A stretch of DNA of 64,000 nucleotides from Sphingobium sp. 15-1 (GTDB taxonomy: Bacteria > Pseudomonadota > Alphaproteobacteria > Sphingomonadales > Sphingomonadaceae). Made by a program: the position numbers and the translations under genes. The notes beneath the pieces were generated by a model. The model saw only the letters and a list, made by a program, of their open reading frames with translations, had not been told where the DNA came from and made no database searches. Of the stretch, positions 8,639 to 15,844 are shown piece by piece (positions within the stretch are counted from its first letter, which is position 1; every line of letters starts with the position of its first letter). The stretch spans positions 310,001 through 374,000 of the forward strand of contig NZ_JABXJG010000003.1 in the NCBI RefSeq assembly GCF_013375535.1. The letters run 5' to 3'.

Positions 8639-11167
8639 ATGCGTTACCCATGGCTGGCGGCGCTATGCCTGGCCGCGGCCGGCATCGCCGAGGCACGCCC
8701 TTATGACGTGGACGATATGCTGCGCGTTGAAAGCTACGGGCAGGCGCTGGTCGATCCGGGCGGTCAATGGGCTGTGATCGATCGCTACCGCCGCTATGAC
8801 GGCGGTACGAGCTACCGCTATGATGGCTTCAACCGCCGTGGCCTAGGCGTCGTCATGCGCCTCGACCTTCAGCATGGCCGCCGTCTCGAGCCGCTATTCC
8901 CGCAGGACGATGGCGCGGGCTACTGGATTGCAAGCCTCTCACCCTCGGGTAAGCGCCTCGCGGTGTTCCGGCTGAAGGATGAAACCCTGTCATTGGGGAT
9001 CGTCGACATGGCGGCGCGGGAAGTGAAGTGGCTTCCGCAGCATCCCGCGACCTCGGTTCTGCATCCGGCGCCCGACTGGCTGGACGATCGTCACCTGCTG
9101 CTGGTCGAAGCGGACAGCCCAGCTCTGCCCTGGCCGCTCGCTGCCGGCAGCCGCTTCCAGGCGGAGGTCGCGCCGCTCTGGGCGCGAACGGCGCTTGGGG
9201 CGCAGCCGGGTGTTTCGGTCATCGGCGGAAAGGGCGAGGCGGCGCCGGACCCGCAACGCAAACTCCTGCTGGTGAACGCTGATACGAAGGACACGCGGCA
9301 GATTGCGACTGGGCCGATCGTCGATGTTGCGATCTCGGCGGATCGGGCCTGGCTTGCCCTGCTGCGCGAGGGGCCGGAAACGGTCATCCCCCAGAATGTG
9401 CCCGTGCGGTCGAGTGACCAGAACCGGCAATATCGGCTGTCGGTCTTGCCGATTAATGGTGGACTGGAGCATCAGGCCTGTTCGAACTGCGACATCCAGC
9501 CCGGGTTCCTCGAATGGGCGCCCAAAGGGAGCAAGCTCTTATTCTTCGCGCGCAAGCCCGGCGACGATTGGGCGATGGGCGCGCTTCGGGTCTTCAATAC
9601 AGGGAGCGGGCAAAGCAGCGCTGCGTTCGAGCAGGTCACGCCGTATCTGCCGCCCGATGACAGCGGCGTCCGTCTGGCGCGCGCGGGGTGGTGGGGTGAA
9701 GTTCCGCTTCTCTATGGCCGACGCGGGGCGGGGCAAGATCGCTGGACGGCTCCGCGCGCGGCACAAACTATCGATAAGGCGCTGGCCCGGCTGCCCTGCC
9801 AGCCGCCGGCGCTGCAGGCGGGGAGCACCCGACTGCTCCTCGCCTGCCCGGATGGGCTTTGGTCGATCGATCGGGCGGGCAACGTCGAGCGGATCATAGC
9901 GGGCGGACCGCTACTGATAACTCGCCCGGCCAGCGAGAGTTTCGACGTCGGCATTCGTGCTAACCATCGCTCGATCACGCCGATCAACGACAACACCCCC
10001 GTTGCCCTCTTGCAGGGGAGGGTAGCGCAGCTGGATTGGCCCGGCACGCCGTCTCGGGCAATCGAGACAGGAGACTCTCCCATTACCCGTCTGCTCGCAG
10101 GCAACGGGCGGCACGGCATCGCGCTTTGGGTCGCGCGCGATATAAGGGGTGTCGGCCGGCTCATGGTCTCAGGGCCGGTCGGCATTCGCGAGATCGACCG
10201 GATCAATGGCCATCTGGCCGACATTGACCTGCCGACTATGCGTCCCCTGATAAATCCTGCCTCCGGGCTGACCGATTGGCTGATCCTGCCAACGGGACAT
10301 AGCCCCACGCCGCACCCTCTGGTCGTGATCCCCTATCCGGGGACGACCTTCACCAACACTCGTCCTCCCGTGCTCGCACCGGACGTTGTTGCCTCACCGG
10401 TCAATCCGCTCCTCCTTACCAGCATGGGCTATGCGGTGCTCATGCCCAGCCTCGTTGACGCGCACGATGGCATGGACCGCGGCGCCGGCTTGACCGCGCA
10501 GGTCGAGCAGGCGGTCGACCGGGTCCTCGCCACGGGCCTGGTCGATAGCAAGCGCATGGCGGTCTATGGCCACAGTTTCGGCGGCTACACGAGCCTCAAG
10601 ATCGCATCCCAAAGCCACCGCTTCCGCGCCTATATTGCCAGCGCCGCGCCCGCGGACCTTGCGATCCAGCATGGCGCGCTGCCGCCGCCCGACCGCGTGG
10701 CCATGAAGGAAGGATTTCCACTGACGTCGGGTTTCGGATGGGCCGAGGGCGGGCAGGGGCACATGCTGACGGGGCCGCAGGCGGCGCCCGAACGCTATTG
10801 GCGGAGCAGCCCCTATTATCAGGCCGAGGGCATCCGCGATCCCGTGCTGCTGATCCATGGCGACATCGACGCGGTGCTTGCGATCAATGCCGAGCGCATG
10901 TTTGCGCTGCTGCACCGCGCCGGGCGGGACGTCACCTTGCTGCGCTATTGGGGCGAGGCGCATAGCGTGCGCAGCCCCGGCAATATCCGCGACATGTGGC
11001 AGCGCATATCTGCCTGGCTCACCGATCGGCTATCGGTTGACCGGATTGCTACACCCATCGCTGCGCCCATAATTCCATTGCCACAAGCGTTGCCAGCAGC
11101 GAATGGTCGCCACGCCAGAGCAGCGCTTCCGCGTCCAGCATCGGTTCCAGCGCCGCGCGGTCGATGA
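8639..11167 (+). CDS. S9-family lasso-peptide isopeptidase (AtxE-like)
   Basis: 842 residues: signal peptide (MRYPWLAALCLAAAGIAEA), an N-terminal beta-propeller region, and a C-terminal prolyl-oligopeptidase alpha/beta-hydrolase. The catalytic triad is visible as GHSFGGY (Ser about 646), HGDIDAVL (Asp about 742) and GEAHSV (His about 775). In sphingomonad lasso clusters this family hydrolyses the isopeptide bond and linearises the threaded peptide. The position between the TonB receptor and the lasso cyclase supports that role. The last ~40 codons overlap the 3' end of the cyclase gene on the other strand and form an unconserved Pro/Ala/Arg-rich tail. A generic acyl-peptidase is the alternative. 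Confidence 0.88.
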   Translation: MRYPWLAALCLAAAGIAEARPYDVDDMLRVESYGQALVDPGGQWAVIDRYRRYDGGTSYRYDGFNRRGLGVVMRLDLQHGRRLEPLFPQDDGAGYWIASLSPSGKRLAVFRLKDETLSLGIVDMAAREVKWLPQHPATSVLHPAPDWLDDRHLLLVEADSPALPWPLAAGSRFQAEVAPLWARTALGAQPGVSVIGGKGEAAPDPQRKLLLVNADTKDTRQIATGPIVDVAISADRAWLALLREGPETVIPQNVPVRSSDQNRQYRLSVLPINGGLEHQACSNCDIQPGFLEWAPKGSKLLFFARKPGDDWAMGALRVFNTGSGQSSAAFEQVTPYLPPDDSGVRLARAGWWGEVPLLYGRRGAGQDRWTAPRAAQTIDKALARLPCQPPALQAGSTRLLLACPDGLWSIDRAGNVERIIAGGPLLITRPASESFDVGIRANHRSITPINDNTPVALLQGRVAQLDWPGTPSRAIETGDSPITRLLAGNGRHGIALWVARDIRGVGRLMVSGPVGIREIDRINGHLADIDLPTMRPLINPASGLTDWLILPTGHSPTPHPLVVIPYPGTTFTNTRPPVLAPDVVASPVNPLLLTSMGYAVLMPSLVDAHDGMDRGAGLTAQVEQAVDRVLATGLVDSKRMAVYGHSFGGYTSLKIASQSHRFRAYIASAAPADLAIQHGALPPPDRVAMKEGFPLTSGFGWAEGGQGHMLTGPQAAPERYWRSSPYYQAEGIRDPVLLIHGDIDAVLAINAERMFALLHRAGRDVTLLRYWGEAHSVRSPGNIRDMWQRISAWLTDRLSVDRIATPIAAPIIPLPQALPAANGRHARAALPRPASVPAPRGR

Positions 11168-12839
11168 TGCCTTGCCGAACCAGATGACCTTCGCGCAGCA
11201 GCGGTCCCAACCGATCGAGTTGGAGCGCGATAGCACGGCTATAGAAGCCGGTCGCCTCTCCCTTGGTGCGACGCTCACGCACGGCCTGCGGCAGCCATTG
11301 AGCCAACACATCGCGCGCACCGCCCCGGTCGCGCTCGTCGGGCACCAATTCCCAGACCGGCACGCGCAGGCAATGCTCGACCACCGGCTGCGACAGCATG
11401 GGATGGGCGAGCCGATGGCCAGCGGCCGTCAGGGTTGGGGCGTGAAAGATCTGGCAGTTGGAGAGCATGGCGATCTGAAGCCGCTTGCCTGGTGGCAGGC
11501 GCCGCGCTTCCTCCATCCAGGGATGAAGCGGCGGCCCAGCTTCAAGCTGCGCGCTCAGCCTTGGCCCGGCGAGAGCCCGCTGGAAATTGGGCGCGACGCG
11601 GATTGGCGCTGGCCGCAGGGATCGCCAGAGAGCAGACCAGATCGACCTGTCGGTGGACGCGGCGGCCGACCCAAGCAACCGCCAATAGGTCGGGCCGGGC
11701 CCCTTGGCGCGCAGCCGGTCGGCAGCGACATGAGGGCCACGCGGCTGGAACAGCACCGCGTCGCCGCCCTGGCCACTCAATATCCGCGCCGCGCCAATAC
11801 TGTCCGCAATGTTCGCAGATATTCGATCGGCGGTGAGGTCCAGGCCATAGACCAAGGGCTGTTCCGGGCGGGATCGCTCAGCGTGCGCGAGATAGTCGAT
11901 CTCTTCGGGTTCAATGCCCACTTCGACCAGGGGAACGCGCCAATGATCAGTTACCGCGCGGGCAAAGCGGCTTTCTCCGCCGCCTGCCGAACGCGGAATG
12001 AGATTGAGCGCCTGGAGCGCCGGCCGCTGCTTCCGCCGGGCGAGCCCACCCAACACGAGCGAGGAATCGAGGCCTCCGGATAGTTCAATGGCGACCTGGT
12101 CGCATCCATGTGCCCATCCGGAAATGCAATTGGCAAGAGTGCGGGGGAGATCGGAGAGGGACGTCGGGCTTTGCCTGGCGAACGCGGCCGGCGACCAGAT
12201 GGACTGGGTGGTGATGCCGCCATTACCAATATGATAGATCGTGCCGGGCAGCGGAATTGTCACGTCGGTAAGGGCGCTCAGGCTTCCGACCCGTTCGGGA
12301 AGCGCCGTGAGCGTCCCGAGCGCGGACCAATCGATGGTGGGTCGAACGCCGACACTTTCGAGGAGCGCGTCCGGTAAGCCGCTGACGACCAGGGTGAGGC
12401 CATCGACCTTCCAGATATAGGCGCGGAGCGCCCCGGACGGATCGCGCAGGAAGCTGGTTTGCTGGCGCTCCGCGTCATGAACGAAGGTGACATAACGGCC
12501 CCAGCACAGGCGGGTAAGGGCGGTCATCGCCTCGATGGGATCGGTGGATGTCTCCAGAGCTGCGGGAAGGGAGTCGGCAGGCAGCGTTCCCGGCAGCAGT
12601 GCGCCGAGGACATGGGTAGCATTCTTCCGCGCAGCATGCATTTCCCAGCCGGTATGCTGAGGCTCGGCGAGCAACAGGAAGCCGGGATGGTCCGCCTGGA
12701 CGATGAGACCGGACATTCGCGCGCGCAGCGCCCCGGCAATGGTCCGGGCGCGGGCCTCGGCCGATGAACCGGATGGCGCGATCAAGGCACAGAAGGATAA
12801 GGAATCAGAACTGGGCAATGGGTTCGTACCAGCGGACAT
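11049..12839 (-). CDS. Lasso peptide macrolactam synthetase (C protein, asparagine-synthetase-like)
   Basis: 596 residues from MSAGTNPLPSSD. The frame is open further upstream, but that part lies inside the B gene. The C-terminal synthetase domain has the ATP-pyrophosphatase loop SGGLDSS (about residues 254-260) and GQGGDAVLFQ. The N-terminal glutaminase-like domain lacks an initial nucleophilic Cys, as in lasso cyclases. It adenylates the Asp/Glu side chain of the core and forms the ring with the N-terminal amine. It overlaps the B gene by 35 bases and the isopeptidase gene tail-to-tail by 119 bases. The start may also be MIGPIM, five codons earlier. Confidence 0.9.
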   Translation of the reverse strand: MSAGTNPLPSSDSLSFCALIAPSGSSAEARARTIAGALRARMSGLIVQADHPGFLLLAEPQHTGWEMHAARKNATHVLGALLPGTLPADSLPAALETSTDPIEAMTALTRLCWGRYVTFVHDAERQQTSFLRDPSGALRAYIWKVDGLTLVVSGLPDALLESVGVRPTIDWSALGTLTALPERVGSLSALTDVTIPLPGTIYHIGNGGITTQSIWSPAAFARQSPTSLSDLPRTLANCISGWAHGCDQVAIELSGGLDSSLVLGGLARRKQRPALQALNLIPRSAGGGESRFARAVTDHWRVPLVEVGIEPEEIDYLAHAERSRPEQPLVYGLDLTADRISANIADSIGAARILSGQGGDAVLFQPRGPHVAADRLRAKGPGPTYWRLLGSAAASTDRSIWSALWRSLRPAPIRVAPNFQRALAGPRLSAQLEAGPPLHPWMEEARRLPPGKRLQIAMLSNCQIFHAPTLTAAGHRLAHPMLSQPVVEHCLRVPVWELVPDERDRGGARDVLAQWLPQAVRERRTKGEATGFYSRAIALQLDRLGPLLREGHLVRQGIIDRAALEPMLDAEALLWRGDHSLLATLVAMELWAQRWV

Positions 12840-13437
12840 GATCGGCCCAATCATTGAGAACGCGGCCCCGCCACTCGACCCAGCAATGGGCTTCGAAGGG
12901 GTAGGTGCGCACGCCAAATATCCATTCCGCGGCGATGCCGCGCTTGCGCAGGAGTCTGAGCAGCAGCCAGGACTGGACGAAGCAACGGCCGCTGCGCGGC
13001 ATGAGGATCCGCAATTGCCGGAAGCGCCGGACCAGGCGAATAACCTCTGCGTCATCCAGCGTTTTTCTTGTTGCCGTGCGGACGGGGCGGCGAAGCAGGG
13101 CTTTGCGCCTGAGCTGATAGTGGATGAGCCCTGCCAGGATGGCGGGGAGGAGCGTCACGCTTGCCAATGTGCTGCTGCGAGGCGGCATCCCATCCTCGGG
13201 CATCGGCCGCTCGAGGAAGGCCGGGATGAGGTCGTCGACTGCGCGCAGGAGACCCGCATCGAGAAGTTCAGCGATCACCGGACATTCCGGATCCTGTTCG
13301 TCCCCTCGAAGAGCCAGGATGACTTCGTCTGCTTCTTCGCCTGAGAGACAGAAATAGCTGTCGTCGGACAGATCGAGCAGGATGAGGTCATTATCGACAT
13401 CAGCGACACGGACATGAGGGGAGGGGGTGAGTGGCAT
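12805..13437 (-). CDS. Lasso peptide leader peptidase with fused recognition domain (B1-B2 protein)
   Basis: 210 residues. Residues 1-80 resemble PqqD/B1 leader-binding domains (LILLDLSDDSYFCLSGEEADEVILAL). Residues 90-210 are a transglutaminase-like cysteine protease with a visible triad Cys152 (SGRCFVQSW), His184 (FEAHCWVEW) and Asp196 (LNDWADH). It binds the leader and cuts it off after residue 20 of the precursors, supplying the free amine for ring closure. The fused arrangement is usual in proteobacterial lasso clusters. A hairpin with a U-tract sits between the second precursor and this gene, so its expression is probably set below that of the precursors. Confidence 0.9.
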   Translation of the reverse strand: MPLTPSPHVRVADVDNDLILLDLSDDSYFCLSGEEADEVILALRGDEQDPECPVIAELLDAGLLRAVDDLIPAFLERPMPEDGMPPRSSTLASVTLLPAILAGLIHYQLRRKALLRRPVRTATRKTLDDAEVIRLVRRFRQLRILMPRSGRCFVQSWLLLRLLRKRGIAAEWIFGVRTYPFEAHCWVEWRGRVLNDWADHVRWYEPIAQF

Positions 13438-13451
13438 AGAACGGTTCCCAT

Positions 13452-13487
13452 GAAAAAAGGGAGCGGCGCCCGGTTGGAACCGCTCCC
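13452..13487 (-). terminator. Rho-independent terminator/attenuator between precursor 2 and the B gene
   Basis: Read leftward, GGGAGCGG, a 13-nt loop and CCGCTCCC (13480-13487 pairs with 13459-13466) are followed at once by six T (13453-13458). It lies 8 bases after the stop of the second precursor and 15 bases before the B gene, so some read-through is needed for B and C expression. Confidence 0.8.
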
Positions 13488-13494
13488 GCAGGCG

Positions 13495-13611
13495 TCAGGG
13501 CCAGCAGAGCACCGGCATGAATTCTTCGCTGTCGCCCATCTGGGTGATCGCATGCGTGTCGCGGGAGACGCTGCCGAGGCGTCGCAGGCAAGCGGATTTC
13601 GTCTTGGTCAT
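13495..13611 (-). CDS. Lasso peptide precursor 2 (38 residues)
   Basis: Translates to a 20-residue leader (MTKTKSACLRRLGSVSRDTH) and an 18-residue core AITQMGDSEEFMPVLCWP. The penultimate leader residue is Thr, the hallmark lasso cleavage signal. Core Ala1 with Glu9 would give a 9-residue macrolactam; Asp7 is the alternative acceptor (7-residue ring). The nine-residue tail carries Phe, Trp and a Cys that could act as plugs or form a disulfide. GAGG lies upstream of the ATG. It follows the paralogous precursor 1 and precedes the B gene on the same strand. Too short for routine gene calling. Ring size is inferred. Confidence 0.88.
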   Translation of the reverse strand: MTKTKSACLRRLGSVSRDTHAITQMGDSEEFMPVLCWP

Positions 13612-13728
13612 GATTGAACCTCGTTCGTTGGATGCACCGGGGTTGGCCAACTCATGTGGCGGGGGTCGCACATGCTTTGGGTTCGATTTCCCCGGTGCGG
13701 TGGTGATGGGTTTTCAGGTGATAGGGGA

Positions 13729-13756
13729 GGGAGCGACCTCCTTGAAGGCCGCTCCC
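13729..13756 (-). terminator. Intercistronic hairpin between the two lasso precursors
   Basis: GGGAGCG (13729-13735) pairs with CGCTCCC (13750-13756) around a 14-nt loop, 9 bases after the precursor 1 stop. The stem closely matches the terminator after precursor 2, but no T-run follows on the - strand. Partial termination or 3' stabilisation of the short precursor transcript is the likely role. Confidence 0.5.
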
Positions 13757-13764
13757 GGGTGGGG

Positions 13765-13881
13765 TCAGGCGTAAGACAGGACGGGAATGAATTCCTCCTG
13801 CTCGCCCGTCTGGACGATCGCCTTGGTGTCGCGGGAGACGCTGCCGAGGCGCCGCAGGCGAACGGTTTTCACTTTGGTCAT
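13765..13881 (-). CDS. Lasso peptide precursor 1 (38 residues)
   Basis: Translates to a 20-residue leader (MTKVKTVRLRRLGSVSRDTK) and an 18-residue core AIVQTGEQEEFIPVLSYA. The leader shares RLGSVSRDT with precursor 2 and again has Thr at position -2. Glu9 is the best ring acceptor (9-residue ring with Ala1); Glu7 is possible. Phe11, Ile12, Tyr17 are candidate steric locks. A strong AAGGAGG lies 6 bases before the ATG. It is the first gene after the GntR regulator and leads the precursor-B-C order. Conservation of Q4, G6, E9, E10, F11 and PVL between the two cores indicates both are real products. Confidence 0.9.
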   Translation of the reverse strand: MTKVKTVRLRRLGSVSRDTKAIVQTGEQEEFIPVLSYA

Positions 13882-13904
13882 CACGAACCTCCTTCATTGG
13901 AATG

Positions 13905-13919
13905 TGCCGAACATCGGCA
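13905..13919. promoter_or_regulatory. Palindrome upstream of precursor 1
   Basis: TGCCGA-ACA-TCGGCA is a perfect 6-bp inverted repeat 24-38 bases before the precursor 1 start, in the 84-base gap after the gntR stop. It may be an operator for the neighbouring GntR regulator or a 5'-leader hairpin. No binding data are visible. Confidence 0.4.
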
Positions 13920-13965
13920 TGCCCATGAGGCACCCTCTGACTTCGCTATTCAAATGATATTGCGT

Positions 13966-14607
13966 CTATTTTCTCTCTCTTTTCATTCTGTTGCCGCTTT
14001 TCGCGCTGCCGTCATGTCGGCGGGCAATCTCGAGGGCGGCCTTGCGCCGTCTGCCGTAATAGCCGTTCGTGAAGCGTTGAAGCAGCCGGCGGTCGCTCCC
14101 TGCGAGCAGCGCGAGGAATTCTGTGGACTCGGCGGCCAGGTCGAACATCTGCGCTTCGGCCGCCTGCACGGGAGCAAGTCTCGCATCGAGATTGGCCGCA
14201 AGCTGGCAAAGGAGCGAGTTCGCGGTCTGTCCGGCCAGCGTCACGAGGATCGTGCCACTGTCGAATTTTGTTTGCTCAGCGCGATTGGCGGTGACCTTGA
14301 CGGGGAGCATGACAGGTTCATTCACCAGCATGGCCGCCGTGCTTTGGGCCACGGTGTAAAGTTCGCTCAATTCCACCGGACCGAGGCGAGGAACAAAATA
14401 GCCCATGCCGCGCCGCTCTTCGAGCAGGCCTTCGCCCGCTAGCCGCGCCATGGCCTCGCGCACGGGTGTCGGGCTAAATTGATAGGTTTTGGCGCACTGG
14501 TTGGCGGAAACATGCTGGCCTTCCGCCCAATGGCGTTCGCGCAGTGCCAGACGGATTGCTTTATACGCTTGCAGATAAGCCCTGTCGTCAGAAGTACCCA
14601 TGAACAT
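13966..14607 (-). CDS. GntR-family transcriptional regulator of the lasso cluster
   Basis: 213 residues starting at MFMGTSDDRA, chosen for the GGAAGGGA upstream. The N-terminal winged helix is clear (AYKAIRLALRERHWAEGQHVSANQCAKTYQFSPTPVREAMARLAGEGLLEERRG is the GntR signature region). The C-terminal all-helical part (from about residue 80) is FCD-like in length. It is the gene just upstream of the precursors on the same strand, and it faces an XRE regulator across a palindrome-rich spacer. It probably controls its own operon and the precursors. The effector is unknown. Confidence 0.85.
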   Translation of the reverse strand: MFMGTSDDRAYLQAYKAIRLALRERHWAEGQHVSANQCAKTYQFSPTPVREAMARLAGEGLLEERRGMGYFVPRLGPVELSELYTVAQSTAAMLVNEPVMLPVKVTANRAEQTKFDSGTILVTLAGQTANSLLCQLAANLDARLAPVQAAEAQMFDLAAESTEFLALLAGSDRRLLQRFTNGYYGRRRKAALEIARRHDGSAKSGNRMKRERK

Positions 14608-14741
14608 GCCGTGTCCCTTCCAGATCCGAATCATGGAGGTCGCGGCGGTGCTGGGCGTTGGCGAGTAAAAATTGATCCAGGCTGGGGTGGAGGGTGTGTT
14701 TTCCCACATTTGCGGTACGACCATCACAAAAGAGCCCCAAT

Positions 14742-14804
14742 TTGCTGCAGCAATTTTGCGCAATTGCGCGGTAAAGCTGCCGAATTGGCGCAAATTTTTT
14801 GCGC
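14742..14804. promoter_or_regulatory. Three-palindrome divergent control region
   Basis: Between the leftward gntR and rightward XRE genes are TTGCTGCAGCAA (14742-14753), GCGCAATTGCGC (14758-14769) and GCGCAAA-TTT-TTTGCGC (14788-14804), all perfect palindromes. The last two share a GCGCAA arm. This AT-rich block within the 307-base spacer (14608-14914) is the probable double promoter and operator. No gene is seen in the spacer. Confidence 0.5.
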
Positions 14805-14914
14805 GTCAACAAAATCAAAGGTTTATCTGGAGGCGCTTTTCTGGTTTTATTGTGAAACTGACGCTGGCTGGTTCGGCGTTGGTCTGCCTGGAAACCCGAC
14901 GGAATGATGTGGAG

Positions 14915-15430
14915 ATGAGCAGCAAGACGCCTGAGGAAACGAACGATGGAGCTCTGATCGGAGAGGCCATGCGCCTGGTCCGTAAGATGCGTCGAATGAG
15001 CGTTGCCGAAGTAGCCAAGGCGATGGGCATGTCGGCTCGCTCCTACGACTATCTGGAGTCAGGCCAGGGTCGCATCAGTAATGACCGGATAACGCGTTTC
15101 GCGGAAGCAACCAATTCCGATCCTCATGCGCTCGCGGCAGTCGTGCAGCTTGGTTCACCGGAGTTTGCCGTGCGCTGCGCTGACAATAAGCTCATGACGA
15201 TCGTGATGATCCATATGGGGGAGCTCAACGACGAGCTGGGCAACGATATCGGATATCTTGAGCTGGGAGTGATCCTCGGCGCGATGAAGAAGGTCAATAA
15301 AGACCTGACTGGATGGGTTCGTACCCGCGACACTTATGCCGAGAACTGGCTCCAGGAACGGCAGCCGCAATCGCGCAAGTCGGCGTCCGTGCCTGTGAAT
15401 GTGCGCAAACCGCGTCTTGCCAAAGGTTGA
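14915..15430 (+). CDS. XRE-family helix-turn-helix regulator
   Basis: 171 residues from MSSKTPEETN. The frame is open upstream to 14672, but that part covers the palindromic control region, so the internal start is chosen. The HTH_3 domain is at about residues 18-70 (MRLVRKMRRMSVAEVAKAMGMSARSYDYLESGQG). A helical region follows, then a basic tail. It is divergent from the lasso gntR gene and is the first gene of a regulator-rich stretch. Its target genes cannot be read from the sequence. Confidence 0.8.
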   Translation: MSSKTPEETNDGALIGEAMRLVRKMRRMSVAEVAKAMGMSARSYDYLESGQGRISNDRITRFAEATNSDPHALAAVVQLGSPEFAVRCADNKLMTIVMIHMGELNDELGNDIGYLELGVILGAMKKVNKDLTGWVRTRDTYAENWLQERQPQSRKSASVPVNVRKPRLAKG

Positions 15431-15531
15431 AGGATCGGCACTTCATCCGGTGGGCAGCGATGTTCGCGCATGTCCTTCGGTGCTGGTTTACGAAATTTTC
15501 TATTGTGGGCTGACGAGGCCCGTTGAGTCCC

Positions 15532-15702
15532 ATGAACGAACCCGTTGACGAGCGCCAGGAACATTTCCGTTCCGCTGAATTGGGCCAGGCTCAGCTCGAG
15601 GACTTGCGCAAGACGATTGATGCGTCGATTGCCCTTGGCGGAGAGCATGATGCTGATGACATAAGGCTGTATCTTTTGGCAGTATCAGCAGACCTCGTTT
15701 AA
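15532..15702 (+). CDS. Small acidic hypothetical protein (56 residues)
   Basis: A short frame starting MNEPVDERQEHF and ending SADLV, about 100 bases after the XRE gene on the same strand. It is rich in Asp and Glu and predicted helical (LEDLRKTIDASIAL). Codon use resembles neighbouring genes. No family is recognised. It stops just before the mucR-like terminator. It could be a small regulator-associated protein or a chance frame. Confidence 0.45.
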   Translation: MNEPVDERQEHFRSAELGQAQLEDLRKTIDASIALGGEHDADDIRLYLLAVSADLV

Positions 15703-15779
15703 CCGAAAGCCCGGTTTGCCTGTGTGATTGCCTGAAAAAGCATTGGCCGATCCAGTAGCAACTGAATGGGCCGATGATC

Positions 15780-15810
15780 ATAAAAAACAGCCCCGCCGGA
15801 GCGGGGCTGT
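15780..15810 (-). terminator. Rho-independent terminator of the mucR-like gene
   Basis: ACAGCCCCGC (15787-15796) pairs perfectly with GCGGGGCTGT (15801-15810) around a 4-nt loop. Read leftward it is followed by a run of T (15782-15787). It lies 34 bases beyond the stop of the leftward mucR-like gene. Confidence 0.88.
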
Positions 15811-15844
15811 CCTGAAATCAGGGCATTGAAAAGCGACTGATCGC

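Noticed and set aside
14672..14914. An N-terminal extension of the XRE gene
   Set aside because: It would translate the palindromic control region; the start at 14915 keeps only the conserved HTH protein.
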